Of a DNA stretch of 64,000 nt, positions 1 to 11,746 are shown one piece after another. Position 1 is the stretch's first letter. Every line of letters begins with the position of its first letter. Made by a program: the position numbers and the translations under genes. The notes under the pieces were generated by a model. That model did no database searches and was not told where the DNA came from. It saw nothing but the letters and a program-made list of their open reading frames with translations. The DNA is from Owenia fusiformis (Eukaryota; Annelida; Polychaeta; Sabellida; Oweniidae), in NCBI GenBank assembly GCA_903813345.2, contig CAIIXF020000001.1, positions 2,418,001-2,482,000 of the forward strand, written 5' to 3'.

Positions 1-350
1 GCTCCGACCGAGCTCCGGCCGATGTGGGACAGAGCATCGGCCAGTCACTGTTCAAAGCCCGTTAACAACCCGGCCGGCGATCGCACGGTGTCCTGTTACC
101 TGCTCGGGTACCGGCCGTATTCCTTCCGATGTCCGGCCGACCTCCGGCCGGTAGTTGCTGCCACATCGGCAGAAAAAAACTACCATTTTGAGACAGACTC
201 CGTACGGTCACCAGCCGGTGTTCGGTCGGTCGCCTGAAGATGTCCGGACGGAGTCCGTTCACGTCACCGAGCTCTGCTTCCGATGAGGAGAGCTCGGTGG
301 CACCAAAAAAATCCACCGAGCTCTACCGATGCCGGACATCGGCCGGGCTA
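1..350. repeat. GC-rich repeat block in NPC1 intron
   Basis: This block is far richer in G+C than the AT-rich DNA around it. It is full of short complementary words (CGGCCGAT, GAGCTC, CCGGCCG) in both orientations, as in the inner part of a fold-back or MITE-like repeat. No reading frame in it resembles a protein. It is cut by the window edge and lies in the intron before the first visible NPC1 exon. Confidence 0.5.
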
Positions 351-382
351 TGTGACTAGGCCATTAATCTTCACTTTTCCAG

Positions 383-3300
383 AGGCCATGCAGCCTACGG
401 GACTGCCGTAGACCTGAAAACAAATGACACCCAAATAAACAGCACAAATTCAAGTACAACTTCCATAGGAGCAACATATTTCATGACCTACCACAGTATA
501 CTGAAAAACTCAACAGACTATATAGAGGCATTGAAATATGCTAGGAAGATCTCAGATAACATAACAGCTAGTATATTAGCTGAAAGACACAACAATATTC
601 CTCCAGGGGAACCAGGCCATTATTCTAATATGAGTGTTACTGATAAAACATACAAGGTGTTTCCTTACAGGTGAGTACTTACTTTCTTACAATATACAGA
701 GTGGGCCAAAAATAACCACCCAAGAAAAACTTAGGGACTCAATTGTTTGTAGCTAATATTTAAGTAATATAGACAGAAGAGCCGGGGTGATATTGTCAAA
801 TACACCCCGCAGGCAGGGCTAGTCACAAACGTTTTCTGTACCCTAATGACCGAAGGGAGTGAGGTGTTCGAAAACTTTTGTGCCTAGCCCTAAGGGGTGT
901 ATTCGACAATATTACCCCTGATCTTAGGTCTATATTACGATTCGAACATGAAAACTCACCAAAATGTTTCGAATATTCATTATGGTTCCCAACTTCGACG
1001 ACCCGCTGTTATGACGTCACACATTACACGTATTACCAGGGGTATTCTTCGCGAATATACCCTGGGTGAAATGTTGACTTTGTTTACAGTTTATAGAAGG
1101 CGTGAATACAGTCATGTTCGAATGTTGTTTATATCATATCCCTGTCAGAATGCTCTTATTTGGTGCTTTGCTTAATGATCTTCAGAACTTTTTCGCTTGT
1201 AATTTCATGGGAGTTGAATAAGAGGGTCTACAAATGGGTTGGAACTGATTCCAACTGAGTTTCCTCTTGATTTGCTCTCATTTTAACATGATAAATAACC
1301 CAAATGTTCACAAAATAAATTAGTAACAGTCATGTTTTATAATGTGATATATTTAAATAATTTTTGTATTTTATTTCCAGTATCTTCTATGTATTCTATG
1401 AGCAGTACCTTACCATTGTACATGAGACCATAATCAACTTGAGTACATGTATTGGCTCCATCTTTGCCATCTCATTCATCTGCCTGGGCTTAGATAGGTA
1501 TTCAGCAATAATCATCACCTTTGTGATTGGTATGATACTGTTGTCTATGTTTGGCTTGATGTTCCTGTGGAATATCTCTCTGAATGCGATATCACTCGTC
1601 AACTTGGTCATGGTGAGTTGATGATGTTTATTTGTTAAACATTATATTAGAAATAGGATGTTATTCTTATATCGAAATTGATTTGAAAGCAGATTATTTA
1701 AAGTGGAATAAAGTTACTTGAAGATACGAAGTGTGATTTACAGAATTAAATCCTTTGCAAAGGGCTGTGCAAAAGTCAGTCCATCCCAGTGAACAGATAG
1801 TACTACAAATATCAAATATTGATGTTAGGACATAGGGTTTTCAAAGATATTGTAACAGTCTATATTATATTATGTCAAAACTGTACCAGGAATGATTTTA
1901 TTTTTTCAAATGCTATATATCTGTTTTTTGCAGTGTGTTGGTATATCAGTCGAGTTCTGTTCACATATAGTTCGAGCATTTGCGATCAGTGTGCATGAAA
2001 CACGAGTGCTTAGAGCTAAACATTCACTGGCTCACATGGGAAGTTCAGTAAGTACTACCTGATTCTTCTGTTCAATTATCAAATCCTGGCAAAAAAATTT
2101 CAAATCTTTTGACATGTTATCAAAATATCCAAGAGAGAAAACCAGATCATAAATAAGAATTCTTAATGGTTGTTACAAAGGTCAAAGTAAGGGAGAATAA
2201 GAATTCTTAATGGTTGTTACAAAGGTCAAAGTAAGGGAACATGAAACATTTATTGAATTCATAACTATACAAAGTTTCTGTTAAAACCGATATTTTTTTC
2301 AGGTGCTAAGTGGTATTACATTAACTAAACTAGGTGGTATAATTGTGCTTGGGTTCGCACATAGTCAACTCTTCAAAGTGTTTTACTTCCGAATGTACTT
2401 AGGAATTGTACTGTTTGGAGCTACGCATGGCCTTATATTCCTACCAGTATTATTAAGTTTCATAGGTGAGTTTTATAAATTATAATGTTATTGTTTTCCA
2501 GTTTGGCTTTCATAACGTGTATTTCAGTAATAGTAAGTGTACATTTGAATTAAAACTATTTCCCATAAGATTTACAATATGATAACAATATGTCTTTATC
2601 ACTATTATGTACATATATTTATATGATTTTAATAAATAAAAAAAAGATTGTGACATGAATTTCATGCTTTTGGGAGTAAAAGTAAAGTTTCTGTGATAGC
2701 AAACTAAACAACATTTGTCCATGTAGCTTCTAATTGCTTATAAGGTGCTAAGAACAGGCGTTGAGTACATGTGTTTGGTGATTGTACAAATGTACATAAC
2801 ATAACACATGGTACTGTCTGGATGTCTTTGAATATAGAATCAAAAACTTAATATCTGTAAATCTGTGTCCTCGATATGCTCCTAGTTGCTTCAGTTATTT
2901 TACTATTCTTTGTAGTGACACTAAATGATGTAATAATAGGCATAGCTAATTATGAGTGAACTGCCTCTCAAGCATATTTAGACTAAAACTGAAAATTATA
3001 TCCCACAGATCTATGATATTCTCTACTTTGACATTCATTTTGTCTTTTCTATTATTAAATTTTGCCTCACCTATTTTAGTTCTTTTGGTCGTTGGATACT
3101 GACTGACTGCGCTCTTGAACTGACTGCGCTCTTGAACTGACTGCGCTCTTGAACTGACTGCGCTCTTGAACTGACTGCGCTCTTGAACTGACTGCGCTCT
3201 TGAACTGACTGCGCTCTTGAACTGACTGCGCTCTTGAACTGACTGCGCTCTTGAACTGACTGCGCTCTTGAACTGACTGCGCTCTTGAACTGACTGCGCT

Positions 3301-4646
3301 CTTGAACTGACTGCGCTCTTGAACTGACTGCGCTCTTGAACTGACTGCGCTCTTGAACTGACTGCACTCTTGAACTGACTGCGCTCTTGAACTGACTACA
3401 CTCTTGAACTGACTGCGCTCTCGAATTGACTACGCTCTTGAACTGACTACACTCTTGAACTGACTGCGCTCTTGAACTGACTACATTCTTGAACTGACTG
3501 CGCTCTTGAACTGACTACACTCTTGAACTGACTAAGCTCCTGCTAAATGGATGCATGAACAATCGATGACCATGCTCTGACTGTGCATTATTTAGTTTTT
3601 CATCAATGTTCATTCTATTATGGAAATATGTTTGTTAAATGTTAGCCTTTAATATGCTGTTTGCTAATGCCTTGGTCACATTTGCTTCGATTTTCACTAC
3701 GGCGCCCAGCTGATTGAGTATTTTGTTCAAAATTGAATACAATATTGAGCAAAACACTCAATCAGCCAGGTGCCGGCCGATGGATCGGAGCAAATGTGAC
3801 CCAGGCATTAATGGGAGCCTTTATTATGTTGCAGGTCCTCCTATAAATAAAGCCAGATTGTATCAAGCCCAAAATAAATATTCCAGGCTAGAGTATGTCA
3901 TATATCGAGTTAACATCTGAATATCTGCATTTTTGTTTTCTGCTTAGTTCTGCATACCTTATATAACATGTATAATGTTGTGTTTGGATTTATGCACCAA
4001 ATGATGCTTTTAGGCACCAAATGCTGTTTTTCTCTTACTTGAACATTTGCCTTGATCTGTGACAAGTGGACTGTTTTGTAATTATCATTCAATTTTAATA
4101 TTAACTTTTACATTAATATTTATTCTTTGGTCACTTGGTAACTACTAATTGATACTAATTCAATGAGCCTGATAAAGGCAATGATGGGTATTACTAATTC
4201 TTTAATTAATAATGATGGGCATACATACATGTATTATTCTTTCCCTAATGTAGTGCAACTTTCTCCAGCATAAACCTGCAAGCTTTTCGACATCACATTC
4301 TCTGACTTGAACCTTCCATGTTAACATATTTATCTTCTGATCTGAATAAACGGTATGAATTATAGTTTAATACTAGTGTGTAGAAATCAAATGACTTTAA
4401 AAGAGATATGCGATTTTAAACAAAAACATAGGCTACAATAACATTAATATACGCTCTTCATATCAGAGCATATTTAATAATGCATTTTCTTTTCCACTTG
4501 CAGGGCCTCCGATTAACAAAGCAAGGCTATTTGAGGCTTATCAGAAAAATTCCAACAAACATAGAGTGTCGTCAACAGAAGAAAGAGAAGCCTTACTCAA
4601 GAGTGCTATCAACAGTGATAGTGCAAAAAGATATGAGGCTATATGA
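383..4646 (+). CDS. NPC1: NPC1 intracellular cholesterol transporter, C-terminal exons
   Basis: NPC1 is a multi-pass membrane protein of late endosomes and lysosomes that exports LDL-derived cholesterol. Five coding exons are visible: 383-670, 1381-1612, 1934-2047, 2303-2465 and 4504-4646. Each has GT-AG borders and the phases join. The translation follows human NPC1 closely from the GHAAY and [13 protein letters not shown] stretch, through [15 protein letters not shown], the [12 protein letters not shown] membrane segment, [21 protein letters not shown] and [11 protein letters not shown], to FYFRMYL and [19 protein letters not shown]. The last exon encodes a hydrophilic tail with TEEREALL, which aligns with the dileucine lysosomal signal ERERLLNF at the human C-terminus. 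The gene begins upstream of the window. The intron between 2465 and 4504 holds a minisatellite, a fold-back element and an alternative last exon. Confidence 0.96.
689..930. mobile_element. Small fold-back element
   Basis: The segments near 784-836 and 868-920 are inverted copies of each other (ggggtgatattgtcaaatac against gtattcgacaatattacccc), joined by a loop of about 30 bp. This is a non-autonomous hairpin element in an NPC1 intron. Just upstream (690-712) is TATACAGAGTGGGCCAAAA, which looks like one terminal repeat of a separate mariner-like remnant. Confidence 0.6.
2153..2236. repeat. 42-bp exact tandem duplication
   Basis: Two adjacent exact copies of a unit starting aataagaattcttaatgg lie in an NPC1 intron. 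This is a recent local duplication with no coding role. Confidence 0.85.
3098..3536. repeat. 17-bp minisatellite in NPC1 intron
   Basis: The unit ctgactgcgctcttgaa is repeated about 25 times. The first 15 or so copies are essentially identical; those after about 3360 differ by point changes (tacactc, tacattc). Because 17 is not a multiple of 3 but three units make 51 bp, an open frame with a 17-residue period appears on the minus strand. It is a by-product of the repeat, not a gene. Confidence 0.97.
3665..3810. mobile_element. Fold-back MITE beside the alternative NPC1 exon
   Basis: The ends taatgccttggtcacatttg and caaatgtgacccaggcatta are inverted copies. The similarity continues inward on both sides (ctgattgagtattttg against caaaacactcaatcag) almost to the centre. 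The element has no coding capacity. Its right end is 24 bp upstream of the alternative NPC1 exon, so it supplies the intron sequence just before that exon's acceptor. Confidence 0.85.
3835..3920 (+). CDS. NPC1: NPC1 candidate alternative terminal exon
   Basis: After a good acceptor (ttattatgttgcag) this segment reads in the phase left by the exon ending at 2465. It starts [13 protein letters not shown], nearly the same as [14 protein letters not shown] at the start of the regular last exon at 4504, and then diverges to end at TGA 3918-3920. It has no downstream donor, so it would serve as a separate last exon. The alternative tail is about 28 residues, lacks the acidic dileucine signal, and contains YSRL, which fits the tyrosine sorting pattern YxxPhi. 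An AATAAA lies inside it near 3845 and another near 4343. It could instead be a decaying duplicate of the last exon; the intact frame and splice site favour use. Confidence 0.62.
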
Positions 4647-7600
4647 GAAAATATTGAAACTAGAAAATCAAAAAACAGACTCTTATGTGCAAGGACTGGT
4701 TCAACTTCACTTGTGAAATTTAAGAGCTGATGACCAAACTTTCATCAGGGACTGAAAACTGAAATTAAAACTTCATATTGGGTAAGATATAACTCAGATG
4801 TTTCACTGATCTGAAATGGAATCAATGAAATGGACAAATGCTGGAAGTGATATTCCCAGATTGATTTGTATCATGCCGAAGGGATTGTGTAATACTAGCT
4901 ATGACAAACATTGGTCAGGGATCAAGTGAAGATCATTTCATGATTTACGGGCAACAGTTCTGTAAACAGGGATGAGTGCACTCACCACAATGAAGTGTAC
5001 AATACTAGAGAACAATTTCAGTACTACAAACCATGGTACAATACTAAAGTACAATATCATTGTTCTAATAATGGTAGACTACAGTGCCAGAGAACAATAC
5101 CTCTGTACTAACTACACTGTAGAGTGTAGACTACAATACAAGAGTACAATATTAGAGCACAATACTTGGGTACAATACCAATATCATGTTGGCCTAACAG
5201 CATTGATAATCAAAATGTTTTCAAGTTACAGGAATGGATATGTATCAAAAGTTTTATGACAATTGAAGTAGTAGACGTATAGGGAATGTTGAGAAATATC
5301 TCTCAACCACCTGCTGTAATGTGGTATTTGTACTCCCCATCTTGGCTGTCCACTCCAAAGGAATACTGTTATATTCTGAAGAAAGAATTCAACATTCTTA
5401 GATATTTCATATTAACCTTTTTGTTAATACAATACACAAATATCTTGATCAAAAGCTGTTTTTATTAGTATACTTAAGGAATAAAAACCGAGATTTTATG
5501 ATTTATGGCGTAATATATAACCGAAAATTTAATTCTGTTCATTGTTAAAAGACCGAAATCGCGTAGCGATTGAGGTCTTTGGCAATGGCCAGAGTAAAGT
5601 TTGAGGTCATATATTTGATGTAAATCATAAAATCGAGGTCTTTGTTACGATTCTAATATGATAAACTGTGAAGAAACAAAACTATTTGCATTAATGAATT
5701 TTAGTGGTCATACATACTCCAATACTGACCAGTAAATCAATTGTTCTAGCTATTGTGACGTCACGTGTCATATTAGAATCATATAGAATGCCAAAGATTT
5801 TGTTATTCTTCAAACATTAAATTGTCTGATTATGTTATTGACTCTCTATAAAAGATGATTAATATATTATTAATATATAATATACAATTTACGATGTGGT
5901 CAATGGGAAAGAGGTAAATTGCTTCATAATGGAATTATGCAAACTCCTAGCTCAGATATTAAAGAAATTAAGGCAATTGGACTAGAAGTATTGAGAGTTT
6001 TGCATTCAATGCAATGCGATGATCATAACCTCAGAAGGAAAGCTGGAACGTGCCATGTGAGTCTCAGCCAACATGTTTACAATCATAAACTGATAGCTAT
6101 TAGGAGCATGGGCTTTCAAGAGTCTGTTGAAAGCCCATGTTAGGAGCCACCATTTGTTCTCAGATGATGATTATATAAACGATGTTGAACCACATGGCCA
6201 TTTTCTACATTCCTCAAAGACCATATTGATAAGTCTGAGATCCAAATGGTAGCTGTATAATTATGTACTTGTATATATAGGCCTGCTGTACCATTGATCA
6301 TTCTAATTAAAAGTTGTATTTATTGTGTTTTAAATGGCTGACTAGTAATATGTATATTCCATTGACTGTGTTGGAAATTTTATTGTTTTGGCACAATACA
6401 CAACAATCTCAGTAGCAGTTTGTTCAGTCATTGTACCTCCTTCATTCTCTCTTCAAGATGTTTAATTTATTTATAATTTTGACCATATTCATTTATGTCG
6501 TTCCTGACACTAAATGTCATTAAATCAAAGTTAAATCAAATGTTCAGATATGTGTCACAAATTGAGAGTAAGCGATTTCATCTCAAGTTCAAGTGAGTTG
6601 AATCATTTTCCAGTAAGACTGAGTTTCCTTGGGATAAATGTCCATAGAAAGAGGTATCTGAGAGAATGTACTGAACAAACTGCTATCCAGATATGAATGC
6701 ACAACTCAGGATTCCACTGTTGCTATTAGATTGACACTATTTATTTGAACAGTAACACTCTCAAGTTACTACACTTAGGTTTTACAAACCATTTTTCAGG
6801 CCTTGCAAAATACATATTATTAAAGGATGGGAAAATACTCTTTGAAGAAATCTTGATTTAAAATGTATTATTTAACTTTTAGTTTGTTTTTTTTTATAAA
6901 AAATGTAAATATTTAAAACCTTGAAAAAACAGGATTACAAAATGCTAAACATGTGAAATCTCCAGTAAGATACAGAGCTGTTAATTTTGTGTTAAGAGTG
7001 ACTATGATATGTTAAATATCCTTTTCACATGAACATTTATCATTTTTACATGTAAATCAAACTCAAATCAGAAAAGTATATATTCCTCTATGGAAAGCGA
7101 AGGGAGAATTCCAACTTAGTATTTCTCTTGTTCTATGAAATTGTACATGTAATTCAATTACTCATTGTACATGTGTATGTTATGCTCCCTAAGATATCAT
7201 TTATTCAAACTGTTTTAGTGATATTTTAATTTTGCTGTATTGTAAGGGGGTTGATTTTCACTATACCGATAAGGGGATACAAATATCTTGGTTAGCATAA
7301 TAATAAGCCACTTGTGATCCAACCAATCAATTCATAGGTCATTATATCTGAATATGCACCGAGTACCAAAACCAAGACTGTTATTCGCTTCATGTAGTCG
7401 ATGAGTGCTTGTATGCCATCTTAAATTCTATTAGAAGTATAAATTATATTTAGAAGCTGGTTATTGCCTGGGTCAATCACTGTTTATGTAAGCATCGTTT
7501 TCTTTACAAAAATGTAAATATGATTTCAATTTAGTATTTTTGTAACATATGAATTGTTTTAATAAGAATAAATGTGGATTGGAAAATTAATTCTGTGTGT
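4647..7600 (+). other. NPC1 3' UTR and downstream noncoding DNA
   Basis: No convincing protein-coding frame is present. The stretch is AT-rich and contains a fold-back element at about 5480-5645, whose arms are related (ttttatgattta against taaatcataaaa), and a small hairpin at 6106-6142 (gcatgggctttcaa against ttgaaagcccatgt). AATAAA at 7567-7572 is one candidate NPC1 polyadenylation signal; nearer ones cannot be excluded. Confidence 0.45.
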
Positions 7601-7633
7601 GTGTTTTTAAGTCTACTAGAGGTCCTATATTTA

Positions 7634-7756
7634 GAGGTTATGTCACTATCGTGGCATATATGCCCGAGGTCTCAGTGATGGCCCGACCTTGGGAGGGACA
7701 TTGATCTCTGAGAACCGAGGGCATATGTGCCACGATAGTGACATAAGCGATTTATA
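7634..7756. mobile_element. Fold-back MITE, GGCATATATGCC family
   Basis: The arms ttatgtcactatcgtggcat and gtgccacgatagtgacataa are inverted copies around a 60-bp centre. A related, more diverged element lies at 43211-43325 in a MIER1 intron (tatgtcactattacg against catagtgacata). Confidence 0.8.
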
Positions 7757-7882
7757 ACATACCTAATATGATGATGTAGACTGGTCAGAGAGTACCGTTT
7801 TTTATAGAATTGACAAACAAATGGTTTGAAAATGATTGAAATGAGTAAAGAAAAATTGCTCGCGCAGTTTTATCTTGGATTG

Positions 7883-7994
7883 ATTGGTTATGACGTCAGC
7901 GCCTTGACCAATCAGAAAGTTAGCGGGCGCAGGCTTTTCACAACTTATATTGGCCCGCTGTCTTGTGTTCACTTTACACTATACATCATCATAG
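7883..7994 (+). promoter_or_regulatory. Promoter with CRE and paired CCAAT boxes
   Basis: Within 45 bp there are an inverted CCAAT box (ATTGG, 7883-7887), a full palindromic CRE (TGACGTCA, 7891-7898), a forward CCAAT box (7908-7912) and a GCGGGCGC word (about 7923). This is a standard housekeeping promoter arrangement. A candidate first exon ends at a good donor (catcatag|gtatgt) at 7994. It points into the unrecognised plus-strand locus that follows. The factor names are inferred from motif matches only. Confidence 0.55.
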
Positions 7995-10865
7995 GTATGT
8001 TATAATTAAACATTTGGTATGTGAATTTGACAAATTGGTATGGGAACATAATGATATCAGCAGAAGGTTCAGCCTAAGACCCCCGCCAAATTTTGTACAC
8101 AGTGAACCCCCTGGGTGCGGATGTTCTAGACATCAGAGACAACAGAGCTCTCGTAGAATTGGAAGGGTTTCCCAACCAGTACTCCTGGGAGGATTTGACT
8201 GCCAACTGGCGCAATTTTTTAAAGAAACAGGTAATTATAAAACATCAAAAAACACAATACTAAACACTAATACAAGAATCAATGTTATGTCAAATCACCC
8301 CCCCCCCATTCCTTAACTTATACTAATACCAGAACAAATGTTCACCCCTGTCCCCCCATCAGCTGACATATGTATTTATATGAAACATGAAAGTTCAACC
8401 CATGAATACTAGTATGAGACACAAGAAACGGTTCATCTGATTCTCCCAATGTAATGTACCTTTCATGCTGATGCTATGAAATATTCACTCCCCCCCCCCC
8501 TTAATAGGTTGTTCTAATAGCATTGGTGTTACACACAGTACGCCAGTGCGTACCAAATGAATTGGAAAAAAATCAAAAATGTGTTAAAAATGCATTAATT
8601 TGTTTGCACATTTATTGATTATTCTGTATTTGTAGATTCAACTATTAAGTTTTATCAGAAAAGAACTATTTAAAGTTGATAAAAACGCTCAAATTGCATC
8701 AAATAATGTCTTTACAAAGACATTTCCCGGGGAGCATACCCCTGGATGCCCCAAGATGTGTGGCCTTTGGCCACGCGATCCACACATCCACAACTGGGCG
8801 TACCAACTCAAAATGTAGCCCTACGCCCATGAATAGGGGAATTTAAGGCAAAGATCATTACTAATATGGTACAATTATAAACAAATTCAAGTATAAGCTG
8901 TATATTATTATGTCACCACCAAAAGTGGTGACATATTGTTATGGTCTCCGTTTTTTTATGTCACCACCAAAAGTGGTGACATATTGTTATGGTCTCCGTT
9001 TTTTTTGCGACGGCGTCTGGCGGTTGGAGGTTGGCGTCCGGCGGTTGGCGTCCGGCGGTTGGCGTCCGGCGTCTGTAACAATTTCTTACAACTTCCTATA
9101 ACTTAACAAATACTGTTTAGACTGACTTCAATTTTTTTCTAAATCATCTACATGTTCTCAGAAGTTCAAATCTGACTTTAGATTTGACATTTGACCTTCA
9201 ATGACCTTCTCAAGGTCAAAAAGGTCTTTTTTCAACTTGCTTCACATTGACAATTTTTTTTTTCAAAATCATCTACATGTTCTCAGAAATTCAAATCTGA
9301 CTTTAGATTTGACTTTAGATTTGACCTTCACATCTGACTTTAGATTTGACATTTGACCTTCAATGACCTTCTCAAGGTCAAAAAAGGTCAAAAAGGTCTA
9401 TTTTCAACTTGCTTCAAATTGACTAAATTTTGTTTTCAAAATCATCTACGTGTTCTCAGAAATTCAAATCTGACTTAAGATTTGACATTTGACCTTCAAT
9501 GACCTTCTCAAGGTCAAAAAAGGTCAAAAAGGTATTTTTTCATCTTGCTTCCAATTGAAAAAAAAATTTTTTCAAAATCATCTACATGTTCTCAGAAATT
9601 CAAATCTGACTTTAGATTTGACATTTGACCTTCAATGACTTTCTCAATGTCAAAAAAGGTCAAAAAGGTATTTTTTCATCTTGCTTCAAATTGACTAAAT
9701 TTTTTTTTCAAAATCATCTACATGTTCTCAGAAATTCAAATATGACTTTAGATTTGACTTTAGATTTGACATTTGACCTTCAATGACCTTCTCAAGGTCA
9801 AAAAAGGTCAAAAAGGTCTTTTTTCAACTTGCTTCAAATTGACTATTTTTTTTTCAAAATCATCTACATGTTCTCAGAAATTCAAATCTGACTTTAGATT
9901 TGACATTTGACCTTTAATGACCTTCTCAAGGTCAAAAAGGTCTGTTTTCAACTTGCTTCAAATTGACCAATTTTTTTTTTCAAAATCATCTACATCTTTT
10001 CAGCAGTTCAAATTTGACTTTACAAGTTCTCAGAAGTTCAAATCTGACTTTAGATTTGACCTTTGACCTTCAATGATCTTCTCAAGGTCAAAAAGGTCTT
10101 TTTTTAACTTGCTTCAGATTGAACAATTTCTTTTTTCAAAATCATCTACAAGATCCCAGAAGTTCAAATCTTCAAAAACCTTCTTAAGGTCAAAAGGTAT
10201 TTTCCAACTTGCTTTAAATTGACCAAATTGTTTTAGGTGGTGACATTTTGTCATGTTAATGCCTTGTTCATCCAATGTAAATGCATTATTTTATTATTTA
10301 CAAGTCGTTGACACATATATACTTTCAATCTTATACATTCAGTCTGTCCATGATAAAGTATTTTAATGCAAATAAACATATAGCAGTTATGTATATATAT
10401 ATATTGCAGGAACATTCCTACAGCTCAACATGGGCAACAAAAGAACTGAGACAGAAGTCCAGCAACACCAGAGCATTGCCTCAAGATATATACAGGGTGG
10501 ACCACCCTGTACATATATAATTGGGATATTCGAGAGGGTTGAATATGACAACACATTGTGCCTCAGGTATTGTTCATATAGTATTCGTATGACTTAAACA
10601 TGTTATATGTATGTAAAACATGAAGGTCAGGATGCAAGAAGTATCAGAATATACTAGCCTAAGGATAACATTAAATAATCAGTCAATTATGAAAATAACC
10701 TTTCATGAATGAGTGAACTATCTCATAATGTACAATATTTAGTTTTTTATTTTCCAGATGCAATCATAATGGTCAAGGAGAGACCATGGCAATGCAATCC
10801 GGTAGGGGAGCTCCTCGTGCCTGGACCCACTCACATTTCCTTGACATTTGCTTTGACAAGAGGAA
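7963..10865 (+). CDS. Unrecognised spliced gene, frame unresolved
   Basis: Three exon-like blocks have good splice sites: about 8089-8230 (donor cag|gtaatt), 10409-10565 (acceptor tatattgcag, donor ctcag|gtattg) and about 10758-10865 (donor gga|gtaagt). Only one phase-consistent chain stays open through all three; it gives TFLQLNMGNKRTETEVQQHQ in block 2 and CNHNGQGETMAMQ in block 3. The most protein-like frames of blocks 1 and 3 (ALVELEGFPNQYSWEDL and ERPWQCNPVGELLVPG) do not join to block 2. Either an exon is missing, the locus is decayed, or one block is false. I do not recognise a family. The element at 8910-10246 sits in the first intron. Confidence 0.3.
8910..10246. mobile_element. Element with ATGTCACCACC ends and 130-bp array
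   Basis: The left end is ATGTCACCACC and the right end is its inverse, GGTGGTGACAT. The first 50 bp are duplicated in tandem. The body is about eight imperfect copies of a unit of roughly 130 bp containing catctacatgttctcagaa, agatttgacatttgacc and ctcaaggtcaaaaa. It carries no protein. A short relative with the same ends lies at about 30065-30188 (ATGTCACCACC to GGTGACATaaa). Confidence 0.75.
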
Positions 10866-11684
10866 AGAACTGGAGTAAGTTTGACCTTTAGCTACCAATA
10901 ATATTGAGGGAGATGAGTACTAGTGTTTCTATGGTCCTCTTTTCTATAGAATATTCCACTTTCACTTTGTCTTATACTTCCATTTCCTGTTCCTCAGGGT
11001 ACACAAAGTTTAATCTCTCTTGCATTGATCTATTAAATGCATCAAGTCCATCTTCTGTGTAGTTGTTAGCTCTCTTTTGTCTCTCAACTTTGTATAATTT
11101 CCCTGGCAATTGATGATTTTCCCATTGCATAATCTGGAATCAGGTCAAAACAACATTTTAAGAACAAGATTTTTTATACAAGAATACATCTGTATAATGG
11201 TTAAGACATTTGGCAAAAATCTTAGTTTGCATTACATGAAACACTTATGCAGCTTAGAGTTTAATTTGAAGGTTTAAGAGTTTAATTTGTTTAATATGTA
11301 GGTCGTACATACAATTTCAAACTGGTAATTTCTTGCTTTTACCAGGAATATAATAATGATTAAAGTTTTCTGTTCATAATTTTTCATTTCAGGTGAATGT
11401 TAATACTTGAAATCAGTACCTGCGAGGAAACCTTGCTATTCACCCCATCCCTTCTGGTGCTGCTCTGGTAAAGCTTATGATGGACATGGTTCTTCTGTTC
11501 AAGACAGTGTGTTCCAAGGCAGTGAATATTTCCATATCTCTGCAGGAAGTATGGAATGTGGTAAACTAGACCTGTAATATATAGATCCAGAAAGGATATT
11601 GTACAATACATCATAACAAATTGAATATATACAAGAAACAAAAAGTGAACACAGATTGTTTAAAGTGTGCGCCAAAGTTTAAAA

Positions 11685-11746
11685 CTGCGCAGGCGCACCG
11701 CTCTCGCTAAACTATATAAAGAGATTACCACGGTACACGATTCAGA
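11685..11746 (+). promoter_or_regulatory. NRF1-like site, TATA box and first-exon donor
   Basis: TGCGCAGGCGCA (about 11686-11697) matches the palindromic NRF1 consensus. TATATAAA follows at 11713-11720, and a candidate donor (cagag|gtaagc) at 11746. Together they look like a core promoter with a short noncoding first exon on the plus strand, inside the minus-strand transposase-like locus. The gene it would serve is unknown; the zinc-finger gene at 23168, whose coding exon starts with an acceptor, is one candidate. Confidence 0.35.

Noticed and set aside
3071-3367. 98-codon minus-strand frame of a 17-residue repeat
   Set aside because: It follows from a 17-bp tandem repeat that has no stop in that frame; it lies in an NPC1 intron.
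8910-10246. Possible satellite or CRISPR-like array
   Set aside because: Units are about 130 bp, diverged and directly adjacent without unique spacers; the ends show an ordinary eukaryotic element.
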